Assembly (NCBI GenBank): GCA_016194725.1
Contig: JACQAW010000045.1
Location: 1 to 14,735 of the forward strand
Direction: 5' to 3'
DNA: 14,735 nucleotides
DNA from: Deltaproteobacteria bacterium
GTDB lineage: Bacteria; Bdellovibrionota; UBA1018; UBA923
This document shows positions 1-7,300 of this stretch, piece after piece. The notes under the pieces were generated by a model. The model saw only the letters and a program-made list of their open reading frames with translations, did not search any database and was not told where the DNA came from. Position numbers and translations under genes: made by a program. Numbering within the stretch: position 1 is the first letter of the stretch; every line of letters starts with the position of its first letter.

Positions 1-1239
1 GCAAAGTTCGCCCAGGATTTCCGCTTGAATTACGCCAGCATCGTAAGCAAGGCGGTAGGGCACGCGCGAAAAAGTGACCAGCGAGTAGCGCGAAACATAT
101 TCACCCGCAAAGCGGGTTTGCAGCAGCTTTTCAACGTTCTTTTCGAGCAGGAACTGCTGATTCCCCACCTTGTCGCGCATCTCGATGAAGTTTTCCACCG
201 CCATGTCGGCAATCGCGTCGGCGTTGGACTTGCGCAGCCGGGTGACTTCGCCAAAAAGCGAAGCCCAAGTGTCGTGCCGATCGATCTGCCCATTAAGTAC
301 CGAGCAGTCTTCGAAGCCGCAGTTCATGCCCTGGCCGAAAAAAGGCACGATGGCATGGGCAGCATCGCCCATCAGCAGCGCGCGGCCGCCCAGGTTCCAG
401 GGCGCGCATTTTACGGTAACCATCTGGCCCGTGGGGTTGGTGAAAAAGTCCTCTTCGAGGTCGGGAATCAGGGGCAAGGCATCGCGAAAGTTGGCCTCGA
501 AAAAATCCTGTACCGCGATGGGCGAGACGAGGCGCTCAAAGCTGTTCACGCCCTTGAATGGAAGAAAAAGCGTGCAGGTGAAGCTGCCATCAAAGTTCGG
601 CAGCGCAATCAGCATGAAAGTGCCGCGAGGCCAGATGTGCAGCGCATTCTTTTCGATGCTGAAGCCGCCGCCGGGCGCGGGCGGCATGATCAGCTCTTTA
701 TAGCCGTAGTCGAGCACCTCGCGCGAGCTGGCGAACCCCGGGTATTTCAAGAGCTCGGCGCGTACCGCCGAGGCGCTGCCGTCGGTACCTATCACCACTT
801 CATTTTCCGCGAACAACTCAAGCCCGTCTATTTTCGACGAGAAATGAATCTTCACCTTGCCGGTTTCTTCGGCGCGCGTCATGAGAGTCTTGTTCAGGCC
901 GCCGCGAGAAATCGAGTTGATGCATTGCGAGTCATTCATGCCGTAAGGCTGAAAGGTCAATGTGCCATCGAGCGCATGAATCATGCGGCCCGGCATCTGA
1001 ACGGCCTGCTTCAGAACTTCGGCTTCAAGCCCGATCTCAGCCAGCGCATGCAAGCCGCGTGTTGAAACGGCCAGATTGATCGAGCGTCCCGCGCTGATGT
1101 TCTCGCGGCGCATGTCGGGCCTGCCTTCGAACATCTCGACCTGAAATCCCCGGCGCGCGAGGTAAATGGCCAGCAGCGAACCCACCGGGCCGGCACCCAC
1201 CAGATTTATTTTTCGGCCGGCTGATTCAGGCGTGAGCAT
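1..1239 (-). CDS. kmo: Kynurenine 3-monooxygenase (KMO), 3' end cut by window
   Basis: FAD- and NADPH-dependent hydroxylation of L-kynurenine to 3-hydroxykynurenine. The frame is open from ATG at 1239 to the window edge, giving 413 codons; bacterial KMOs are about 450-460 residues, so roughly the last 40 are missing. Seen: an N-terminal Rossmann dinucleotide motif GAGPVG (residues 15-20), the second FAD motif MGDAAHA (D292) followed by VPFFGQGMNCGFEDC, and the KMO-typical IWPRGTFMLIALPN with a downstream DGSFTCTLF. No internal stop or frameshift was found in the parts translated by hand. The gene overlaps the kynU stop by 14 nt, so it is translationally coupled and last in the visible operon. 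Its product feeds kynureninase, encoded just upstream. Confidence 0.95.
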   Translation of the reverse strand, partial: MLTPESAGRKINLVGAGPVGSLLAIYLARRGFQVEMFEGRPDMRRENISAGRSINLAVSTRGLHALAEIGLEAEVLKQAVQMPGRMIHALDGTLTFQPYGMNDSQCINSISRGGLNKTLMTRAEETGKVKIHFSSKIDGLELFAENEVVIGTDGSASAVRAELLKYPGFASSREVLDYGYKELIMPPAPGGGFSIEKNALHIWPRGTFMLIALPNFDGSFTCTLFLPFKGVNSFERLVSPIAVQDFFEANFRDALPLIPDLEEDFFTNPTGQMVTVKCAPWNLGGRALLMGDAAHAIVPFFGQGMNCGFEDCSVLNGQIDRHDTWASLFGEVTRLRKSNADAIADMAVENFIEMRDKVGNQQFLLEKNVEKLLQTRFAGEYVSRYSLVTFSRVPYRLAYDAGVIQAEILGELC

Positions 1240-2494
1240 GTTCGCCCAGAATCTTCACCAGTCGATAGACGTCCATGAAGCGGTTATAGAGAGGCGCCGG
1301 AGCCACTCTAATGACGTCGGGCTCGCGAAAATCGCAAATCACGCCCTTGTCGGCAAGGTCTTTGAGCAGCTCTTTGGGGTTTCCGCGCAGGCGTAGCGAA
1401 AGCTGCGAGCCCCGCTGAGCCACGTCGCGCGGCGTGGTGATCGTGCAGTATCCAGCCGGCAGCTCGTCGAGCAGAAATTCCAGATAACCCGTCAGGCGGT
1501 CGCCTTTTTTCCTGATCTCGGTCATCGTGGCGGCATCGAATATTTCCAAGGATGCGCGCAGGGCGGCCAATTGAAAAATAGGCGGGTTGCTAAGCTGCCA
1601 GCCTTCGGCGCCCGGCAGCGGGTCAAACTCGGAGCCCATTTGAAAACGGGTTTTTTTATTGTGGCCCCACCAGCCTGCAAAGCGCGGCAGCTGCCATTCG
1701 CGGGCGTGGCGCTCGTGCACGAAGCAGCCGGCAAGGTTGCCGGGGCCGGCGTTCAGGTATTTATAGCTGCACCAGACGGCGAAATCGACATTCCACTCGT
1801 GCAGGTTCAGCAGCAAGTTGCCCGCGCCGTGCGCCAGGTTAAAGCCGGCCAGCGCGCCAGCTTTATGCGCGGCTTCGCTTAGCGCCTGCATGTCGAAAGC
1901 CTGCCCAGTCAGATAATTCACGTTGCCCAGCATGACGAGCGAAAGGCTTTCGCCCAGCTCGGCGATTTTCGCGACAATATCTTCGGTGCGCAGCGTGGCC
2001 TCGCCCTTGCGGGGCCAAAGCTCGACAATCGACTCGTGCGGCTGGTGCCCGTGGAACTTCACCTGCGACGCCACCGCATACTGGTCCGAGGGAAATGCGC
2101 CGCCTTCGACCAGAATTCTATGGCGCTTCGGGGTTGGCCGGTAAAACGAGACCATCATCAGATGCAGGTTCACGGTCAGGGTGTTCATCACGACCACCTC
2201 GATGGGCTTTGCGCCCACCAGCCGCGCTGTCATCTCGGTCAGGTTTTCGTGATACGGCAGCCAGGGGTGCTTGCCATGAAAGTGGCCTTCCACGCCCAGG
2301 CGTGCCCAGTCGTCGAGCTCCTGGTTGATGTACTCGCGCGCCTTGCGCGGCTGCAGTCCCAGCGAGTTGCCCGCGAAGTAAAGCATATCGCCGCCCTTGG
2401 AGGCGGGAGGAATGTGAAACTGAGTGCGGTACGCTTTGAGCGTGTCGCTCTCGTCCATGGAATGCGCGAATAATTCGGTATTCTGGTATTTCAT
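1226..2494 (-). CDS. kynU: Kynureninase
   Basis: PLP-dependent cleavage of 3-hydroxykynurenine (and kynurenine) to 3-hydroxyanthranilate (anthranilate) plus alanine. The start chosen is ATG 2494, giving 422 aa. It forms an ATGA overlap with the ACMSD stop and has GAGG five nt upstream; the ATG at 2509 would add five residues and lacks such a site. Fold-type I motifs: FPSDQYA with Asp137, and the PLP lysine K245 in CSYKYLNAGPG preceded by Tyr244. Odd feature: the usual DLAHA block reads NLAHG. The Asp that contacts the PLP pyridine nitrogen is Asn219 (AAC at 1838-1840), while the following His222 is kept. The family assignment is secure; full activity is uncertain because of this substitution. 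Confidence 0.94.
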   Translation of the reverse strand: MKYQNTELFAHSMDESDTLKAYRTQFHIPPASKGGDMLYFAGNSLGLQPRKAREYINQELDDWARLGVEGHFHGKHPWLPYHENLTEMTARLVGAKPIEVVVMNTLTVNLHLMMVSFYRPTPKRHRILVEGGAFPSDQYAVASQVKFHGHQPHESIVELWPRKGEATLRTEDIVAKIAELGESLSLVMLGNVNYLTGQAFDMQALSEAAHKAGALAGFNLAHGAGNLLLNLHEWNVDFAVWCSYKYLNAGPGNLAGCFVHERHAREWQLPRFAGWWGHNKKTRFQMGSEFDPLPGAEGWQLSNPPIFQLAALRASLEIFDAATMTEIRKKGDRLTGYLEFLLDELPAGYCTITTPRDVAQRGSQLSLRLRGNPKELLKDLADKGVICDFREPDVIRVAPAPLYNRFMDVYRLVKILGEHAHA

Positions 2495-3486
2495 TTTCCC
2501 CTCAGCCATTCCATAGCGGTGCCACTCAGCAGCCGCTGGCGCGATTTATCGCCCAGCCCCAGCGAGTCGATCAGGCGGCCGGGCGCAAGCTCACCCAGCG
2601 GAAACGGGTAGTCCGTGCCCAGGGCCACGCGGTCTTCGCCGAAGATGTTCAAGATGAACTTCAAGGTGTCGGCATCGTGCACGAGCGAGTCGACGTAAAA
2701 CTTTCCCAGGTAGCTGCGGGGACTTTTTTTGTTGTCCACGCCGCACAGGTCGGGGCGCGCTCCAAAACCATGTTCGATGCGGCCGAGAGTTCCGGGAAAT
2801 GCGCCGCCTCCGTGCGCGAAAGCCACGCGCAGCTTGGGCAGGCGTTCGAACACTCCTCCAAAAATCATCGAGCAGATGGCCAATGAAACTTCCGCGGGCA
2901 TTCCCACCAGCCAGGGTAGCCAGTATTTCTGCATGCGGGTTTCGCCCATCATGTCCCAGGGGTGCACGAATACGGCAGCATCCAGGGCCTGCGCCGCTTC
3001 AAAAACCGGAAACAGGTTTTCGTCGCTCAAGTTCCATTCGCCGACGTGCGAGCCAATCTGCACTCCCGCCATGCCGTTCTTCATGGCGCGTTCCAGCTCG
3101 AGCACGGCAAGTTTGGGCGCCTGCATGGGTAGCGTGGCCAGGCCGGCAAACCGGGTAGGGTGTTTGGCCACCACGCCGGCGATGTGGTCGTTCAAAAATC
3201 TGGCAATGTCCAGTCCATCATCGGGCCTGGTCCAGTAGCTGAACATGACCGGTACCGTCGACAGAACTTGCAGGGTTACCCCATGCTGATCGCAGTCTTT
3301 GATTCGGGCGGCCGGGTCCCAGCAGTTGTGTTCCACCTCGCGGAAAAAATGTCCGTCATCGCGCACCATGCGCGCGCCGCACGGCTTGTGGTGCTCAAGC
3401 TGAATGAACCCGCCATACCCGTACTTCTCTTTGAAGCGCGGCAGTTCACGCGGCAGGATGTGGGTGTGGATATCAACCTTTTGCAT
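2491..3486 (-). CDS. nbaD: 2-Amino-3-carboxymuconate-6-semialdehyde decarboxylase (ACMSD), amidohydrolase superfamily
   Basis: Zinc-dependent non-oxidative decarboxylation of ACMS to 2-aminomuconate semialdehyde. This diverts flux from spontaneous quinolinate formation into full degradation. The start is ATG 3486, giving 331 aa beginning MQKVDIHTHIL. This matches the N-terminus and length of known ACMSDs (about 335 aa); the frame is open 15 codons further up, but that would lie inside the upstream dioxygenase gene. Metal and active-site residues: H7 and H9 (HTH), H175 in FVHPWDM, H225 in FAHGGGAFP, D292 in LGTDYPFPLGEL. The similarity to the vertebrate enzyme runs over the whole length, including STVPVMFSYW and YWLPWLVGMPAE. 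It overlaps nbaC by 14 nt and kynU by 4 nt. The symbol is borrowed from Pseudomonas fluorescens KU-7. Confidence 0.95.
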   Translation of the reverse strand: MQKVDIHTHILPRELPRFKEKYGYGGFIQLEHHKPCGARMVRDDGHFFREVEHNCWDPAARIKDCDQHGVTLQVLSTVPVMFSYWTRPDDGLDIARFLNDHIAGVVAKHPTRFAGLATLPMQAPKLAVLELERAMKNGMAGVQIGSHVGEWNLSDENLFPVFEAAQALDAAVFVHPWDMMGETRMQKYWLPWLVGMPAEVSLAICSMIFGGVFERLPKLRVAFAHGGGAFPGTLGRIEHGFGARPDLCGVDNKKSPRSYLGKFYVDSLVHDADTLKFILNIFGEDRVALGTDYPFPLGELAPGRLIDSLGLGDKSRQRLLSGTAMEWLRGK

Positions 3487-3976
3487 GCTTGGTTCCGCAT
3501 TTGCGGCAGGTGGTGTTCTGCGCGTTGCCAAAGAAGCGGTCGAATACCGGCGGCAGCTGCGTCACGATATTGGTGACGTGCAGGTATTCTTCATAAAGTT
3601 TTTCACCGCAGCCTTTACAGATCCATAAAAAACCGTCGTTTTCACCGGGCCGGCGTTTGCGTTCAAGCACCAGTCCTATGCTGCCGGCCGGCCGCTGAGG
3701 CGAGTGCGGCACTTTGGGAGGAAGTAGAAAAATGTCGCCTTCGCAGATGGGCATGTCCACTGGCTTGCCATTTTCAAGTATGCGAAGATTCATGGCGCCT
3801 TCGAGCTGATAAAAGAACTCCTCGCCCTCGTTGATATGGTAATCGGTGCGCGAGTTGGGGCCACCCACCACGGTGACCATGAACTCGCGGTCTTCCCAGA
3901 TCTGCTTGTTGCCCACGGGAGGCTTCAATAGAGCCCGGTTCTCATCGATCCATTTCTTGAAATTGAGTGGCTTCAT
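3473..3976 (-). CDS. nbaC: 3-Hydroxyanthranilate 3,4-dioxygenase
   Basis: Fe(II)-dependent extradiol ring opening of 3-hydroxyanthranilate to ACMS, the substrate of the next gene's product. The start is ATG 3976, giving 167 aa; it has GGAGG eight nt upstream. An alternative in-frame GTG at 3991 would lie inside the upstream gene and include that Shine-Dalgarno. Cupin iron ligands: H47 and E53 in YHINEGEEFFYQLEG and H91 in KVPHSPQRP. Like other bacterial enzymes of this family it has a C-terminal rubredoxin-like four-Cys site: C120/C123 (ICKGCG) and C157/C160 (CRKCG). Length is normal (about 174 aa in Cupriavidus). The 4-nt gap after the RidA gene is the only non-overlapping junction of the operon. 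Confidence 0.96.
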   Translation of the reverse strand: MKPLNFKKWIDENRALLKPPVGNKQIWEDREFMVTVVGGPNSRTDYHINEGEEFFYQLEGAMNLRILENGKPVDMPICEGDIFLLPPKVPHSPQRPAGSIGLVLERKRRPGENDGFLWICKGCGEKLYEEYLHVTNIVTQLPPVFDRFFGNAQNTTCRKCGTKHAKG

Positions 3977-3980
3977 GTTT

Positions 3981-4406
3981 TCAGCCTCCACTCAGCTCGG
4001 CGATGCATTTCAGCTCGATGGCAATCGGGGTGGGCAGGCAGTTGATCTCGAGCGTGGTGCGGCAGGGTTGGTTGTCCTTGAAATACTCGGCGTACAGGCG
4101 GTTATAGGTCTTAAAATCGTCTTTCATGTTGGTCAGGTAGACGGTCACATCCACCAGGGCATCCCAGCTCGAGCCGGCTTCTTCCAGAATATAGCGCACG
4201 TTTTTAAATACCGAATGGCATTGGGCTTCAATGTCGTAGGAAACGATTCGGCCCTGGTCGTCGAGCTCGACGCCTGGAATGTTTTTTGTTCCGCGTTCGC
4301 GCGGCCCCACGCCCGACAGAAAAAGCAGGTTGCCCACTTTTCTCGCATGCGGATATGCCCCGACCGGTTCCGGCGCTTTCTTGGATTCGATCAAATCTTT
4401 ACGCAT
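3981..4406 (-). CDS. nbaF: RidA/YjgF-family 2-aminomuconate deaminase
   Basis: Predicted to hydrolyse the enamine/imine of 2-aminomuconate to 4-oxalocrotonate plus ammonia. It is 141 aa from ATG 4406, which sits inside the last codons of the dehydrogenase gene (16-nt overlap) with GAGG upstream. The family is shown by VGNLLFLSGVGP near the N-terminus, VDVTVYLTNM at 86-95, and the C-terminal PCRTTLEI...IAIELKCIAEL. R116 and E131 correspond to the RidA substrate-binding Arg and its partner Glu. The length matches the 142-aa RidA-type aminomuconate deaminases. The specific substrate is inferred from position, between the aminomuconate semialdehyde dehydrogenase and 3-HAO genes; a general enamine deaminase function cannot be excluded from the sequence. 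Confidence 0.88.
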   Translation of the reverse strand: MRKDLIESKKAPEPVGAYPHARKVGNLLFLSGVGPRERGTKNIPGVELDDQGRIVSYDIEAQCHSVFKNVRYILEEAGSSWDALVDVTVYLTNMKDDFKTYNRLYAEYFKDNQPCRTTLEINCLPTPIAIELKCIAELSGG

Positions 4407-5833
4407 ACGTTTTGTGCCTCGGTAAAAAATCTCAATGCGTCCAGCCCACCTTCGCGTCCCACGCCGGAATCTTTCATGCCGCCAAACGGCGTGCGCAGGT
4501 CGCGCAGCATCCAGCAGTTTATCCAAACAACGCCCGTCTGAAGACGGCCGGCGAAACGGTGCGCGCGGGTCACGTCGCTGGTCCAGATGCTCGCGGCCAG
4601 CCCGTAGCGCGTGCCGTTGGCCCAGGCCAGCGCCTGATCTTCGGTGTCGAAGGGAATCAGCGTGGCCACCGGCCCGAAAATCTCTTCCTGATTGGTGCGG
4701 CATTCCGGCGCCAGGCCTTCGAGCAGCGTGGGCTCGATGAACCAGCCGTTGCGGCAGCGGCCCCCGACGTGCGCGCGGTTGCCCCCACACAGAACCTTGC
4801 CGCCCTCTTTTTGAGCCAGCGCAACGTATGACATCACTTTTTCAAAATGGGCTTGCGAGGTAAGAGCGCCCTGGTCGGTGTTGATCACCAGCGGGTCGCC
4901 TATCTTGAGCGTCTGCGCCCGGTGCACCAGCGCGTTCTTGAAGCGCTCGTAAATGGTTCGCTGAACCAGGATGCGCGAGCCGCACAGGCAAATCTGGCCC
5001 TGGTTCGAAAACGCCGCGCGTGCAGCCCCGGCCACGGCTTCGTCAAGGTTGCAGTCCTCGAAAACCACGGTGGCGTTCTTGCCACCCATTTCGAGAGAGA
5101 GTTTTTTAAACGCCGGAGCAGCCAGGCGCGCGATGCTTTCGCCGGTTTGCGTGCTGCCCGTAAACGAAACAGCCTTGATGCCGGCGTGGCCCGTAATCGC
5201 GCCACCCACCTTCGCGCCCAGGCCGTGCACGATATTGAGTACGCCCGGTGGCAGCCCGATATCGCGGCAAATCTGCGACAAGAGATAAGCCGTCATGGGC
5301 GTGACCTCACTGGGCTTGGCCACCACGCAGTTGCCTGCTGCCAGCGCCGGCGCGATTTTCCACGATAAAAGATAAAGCGGCAGGTTCCACGGCGAAATGC
5401 AGCCCACCACTCCCAGCGCGTGGCGATTCGTGTAGTTTACCGCCGTGCGGTCGGTGACGTGCGCCTCGCTTGAAAACTGCGTAATGGCGTCGGCAAAAAA
5501 ATCGAAATTTGCCGAGCTGCGGGGAATATCCAGGCTCGCGGTAACCGACGAGGGCTTGCCCGTGTCGATAGCCTCGGCCAGCGCCAGCTCGCTTTTGCGA
5601 GCCTCAATGCCGCGTGCGATTTTTCGCAGATACTGCGAACGCTCGGTAGCGCTCAGCGCCGACCAGGAAGCAAAGGCCCGGGTCGCCGCGTCAACTGCGC
5701 GTTGCACGTCCTGCGCGTCGGAGTCAGGCAGCCGGGAATAAATTTCGCCGGTGGCGGGCGACCAGTTGGGAAGCGTGTTGCCTGACTGCGCGCTGACAAG
5801 CTCACCATCGATGTAATTTTTCAGCTCTTCCAT
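4391..5833 (-). CDS. nbaE: 2-Aminomuconate 6-semialdehyde dehydrogenase (ALDH superfamily)
   Basis: NAD+-dependent oxidation of 2-aminomuconate semialdehyde to 2-aminomuconate. At 480 aa it has a typical hydroxymuconic/aminomuconic semialdehyde dehydrogenase length. Seen: the oxyanion Asn in SPWNLPLYLLSWKIAPAL (N150), the cofactor segment VAKPSEVTP, the Rossmann FTGSTQTG block (224-231), the general-base Glu in LEMGGKNA (E248), the catalytic Cys in NQGQICLCGSR (C282), and the C-terminal PFGGMKDSGVGREGG. The start codon overlaps the kynB stop by 13 nt. The closest alternative is a 2-hydroxymuconic semialdehyde dehydrogenase, but the neighbours make aminomuconate semialdehyde the likely substrate. 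Confidence 0.93.
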   Translation of the reverse strand: MEELKNYIDGELVSAQSGNTLPNWSPATGEIYSRLPDSDAQDVQRAVDAATRAFASWSALSATERSQYLRKIARGIEARKSELALAEAIDTGKPSSVTASLDIPRSSANFDFFADAITQFSSEAHVTDRTAVNYTNRHALGVVGCISPWNLPLYLLSWKIAPALAAGNCVVAKPSEVTPMTAYLLSQICRDIGLPPGVLNIVHGLGAKVGGAITGHAGIKAVSFTGSTQTGESIARLAAPAFKKLSLEMGGKNATVVFEDCNLDEAVAGAARAAFSNQGQICLCGSRILVQRTIYERFKNALVHRAQTLKIGDPLVINTDQGALTSQAHFEKVMSYVALAQKEGGKVLCGGNRAHVGGRCRNGWFIEPTLLEGLAPECRTNQEEIFGPVATLIPFDTEDQALAWANGTRYGLAASIWTSDVTRAHRFAGRLQTGVVWINCWMLRDLRTPFGGMKDSGVGREGGLDALRFFTEAQNVCVKI

Positions 5834-6492
5834 AGCACCGCCCTTACTGGAGACGCGTCAGCGCCTTTGATCTTCAGCGGCAGTGCCACCAGGTGGTAGA
5901 TGCCGTCTGGAACACGGTCCAGAACGATGCCCTCGAGAATCGCCATGCCGTGTTTAAAAACCGTGTTGTGGCTTTCCAGCATCTGGTCGGCGCTGGGGTC
6001 GATTGAAGGCGTATCGATGCCCACCAGGCAAACGCCCCGGGAAGCCAGCACTTCAACCAGCCCGGCCGAAAGTGAATTGAAATCCGAGTTCCAATTGTCC
6101 GGGTCGGGAAACGACCGGGTCTTGAACAATACTCGTTTGGCTCGAATCACCACCTTCGCGATGTTTTCCGGCAGAATGCGTTCAGAACGGGGCAGGCTTA
6201 CGCTAATCACCTGACAGGGGCCAAGATAGTAGCTCAGGTCACGAGCTTCGATGCCCGCGCCGTCGCGATGATAATGGCTGGGAGCGTCGGTATGCGCACC
6301 GATATGCACCGTGGTGGTGATACTGGACAGAACCAGATTGTCGCCCTTCTTGAAGTCCAGCGCGACGCTGCGCTTAAACTGGCAGTCGCCCGGAAAGACG
6401 GCTGACCGCTCCGAGATTTCCGGGGAAATATCGTATATAGTCTTTGTTTCCTCGGCAATGTCGGAAATTTCGGCCATGCTAATATTCATCAT
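5821..6492 (-). CDS. kynB: Kynurenine formamidase (KynB, cyclase family)
   Basis: Metal-dependent hydrolysis of N-formylkynurenine to kynurenine plus formate, and the first gene of the minus-strand operon. It has 223 aa from ATG 6492; an ATG at 6477 (MAEISD) is a possible alternative, closer to the usual about 210 aa. The metal motif HIGAHTDAPSHY (H63, H67, D69, H73) is the family HxGxHxDxPxH signature with Ala in place of the usual Thr. Further support comes from VGIDTPSIDP, H175, HGMAILEG with E187, and the C-terminal DASPVRAVL, all closely matching Pseudomonas KynB. It supplies kynurenine to KMO at the other end of the operon. The start codon lies only 25 bp from the divergent decarboxylase gene. 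Confidence 0.94.
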   Translation of the reverse strand: MMNISMAEISDIAEETKTIYDISPEISERSAVFPGDCQFKRSVALDFKKGDNLVLSSITTTVHIGAHTDAPSHYHRDGAGIEARDLSYYLGPCQVISVSLPRSERILPENIAKVVIRAKRVLFKTRSFPDPDNWNSDFNSLSAGLVEVLASRGVCLVGIDTPSIDPSADQMLESHNTVFKHGMAILEGIVLDRVPDGIYHLVALPLKIKGADASPVRAVLWKS

Positions 6493-6517
6493 AAACCGCC
6501 CGGAGAATCAATCCACT
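6493..6517. promoter_or_regulatory. Very short divergent intergenic spacer
   Basis: Only 25 bp separate the kynB start (minus) from the 4-oxalocrotonate decarboxylase start (plus). The spacer holds a GGAG (6502-6505) that could serve the plus gene, though 12 nt from its ATG is long. It is too short for two promoters, so each must lie within the opposite gene's 5' coding region. I found only weak candidates (TATAGT at 6436-6441 on plus, without a -35), so no promoter is called. Confidence 0.4.
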
Positions 6518-7300
6518 ATGCTCTTGGAGCTCGCGAAAATCTTGGATAGCGCCCTGCTCGAAACACGTGAAGTCGAGCGCCTGACAGCGAAGGTTCCAGA
6601 CCTGAAACTCGACGACGCTTACCGCATACAGGACGAGGGAATCAAATTCCGTTTGGCTCGCGGAGAAAAGTTGATCGGACTTAAAATGGGCCTGACCTCG
6701 AAAGCCAAACGCGAGCAGATGAATTTGAGCTCACCCGTCTATGGCGTGCTGACCGACCGAATGCAGCAGCGCGACGGAGAGGTATTTTCGCTCAAAGGGA
6801 AAATTCATCCCAAAATCGAGCCGGAAATAGCCTTTATTATCGGAAAACGGGAGTTGCGCGGCCGCGTAACCGCGCAGCAGGCCCTGGAAGCCTGTTCGGG
6901 GATATGCGCGGCGATGGAGATTCTCGACTCTCGTTTTGTAGGATTCAAATATTTCAGCCTGCCCGACGTGGTTGCCGACAACAGCTCGTCGGCATATTTC
7001 GTCTTGAGCTCAAAGGTGCACGACCCCGGAAAGTTCGATCTCGCCAGCCTGGCAAAGCTGCAGATGTCCATGGAGGTCGATGGCAAACCGGTACAGACGG
7101 CTTTTTCAAGCGAGATCTCGGGAAATCCGGTGAACTCGATTGTGCAGCTTTGCGAAATTCTGGACTCGCGTGGCCTGGTGCTGCCGGCAGGCAGTATCGT
7201 GCTTGCCGGTGCCGCAACTCAAGCCGTGCAGCTGGTCGCGGGCATGAAGGTTTGTCTTAGAGTTCCCACGCTGGGTGAAGTTTCGCTGGTGGTCGCGTGA
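6518..7300 (+). CDS. nbaG: 4-Oxalocrotonate decarboxylase (2-keto-4-pentenoate hydratase/decarboxylase superfamily)
   Basis: Mg2+/Mn2+-dependent decarboxylation of 2-oxohex-3-enedioate (4-oxalocrotonate) to 2-oxopent-4-enoate, the step after the RidA-type deaminase. It is 260 aa from ATG 6518, against about 264 for DmpH; the frame is open further upstream, but that stretch is antisense to kynB. GLKMGLTSKAKREQM with PVYGVL is the decarboxylase pattern, where hydratases typically read G-x-KIGLTS. Metal-ligand carboxylates E101 and E103 (IHPKIEPEIAF) and E134 (AAMEILDSRF) have the same spacing as in MhpD-type enzymes. VVADNSSS follows. The gene is transcribed away from the kyn operon and overlaps the next gene by GTGA. 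A hydratase cannot be fully excluded, but the decarboxylase is preferred. Confidence 0.86.
   Translation: MLLELAKILDSALLETREVERLTAKVPDLKLDDAYRIQDEGIKFRLARGEKLIGLKMGLTSKAKREQMNLSSPVYGVLTDRMQQRDGEVFSLKGKIHPKIEPEIAFIIGKRELRGRVTAQQALEACSGICAAMEILDSRFVGFKYFSLPDVVADNSSSAYFVLSSKVHDPGKFDLASLAKLQMSMEVDGKPVQTAFSSEISGNPVNSIVQLCEILDSRGLVLPAGSIVLAGAATQAVQLVAGMKVCLRVPTLGEVSLVVA

Noticed and set aside
25..1065. Long plus-strand open frame of 346 codons
   Set aside because: It is antisense to KMO, which has all family motifs in the minus frame; the plus translation has no recognisable domain.
3487..3531. Extended N-terminus of ACMSD (MATRRTPPAANAEPS)
   Set aside because: It would start inside the 3-HAO gene's zinc-site codons; homologues begin at the equivalent of MQKVDIHTH.
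4407..4790. Upstream extension of the RidA frame by about 128 codons
   Set aside because: It lies inside the dehydrogenase gene in another frame; ATG 4406 gives a full-length RidA protein with a ribosome site.
6311..6517. Upstream extension of the 4-oxalocrotonate decarboxylase frame
   Set aside because: It is antisense to the start of kynB and shows no family similarity; the protein from 6518 has normal length.
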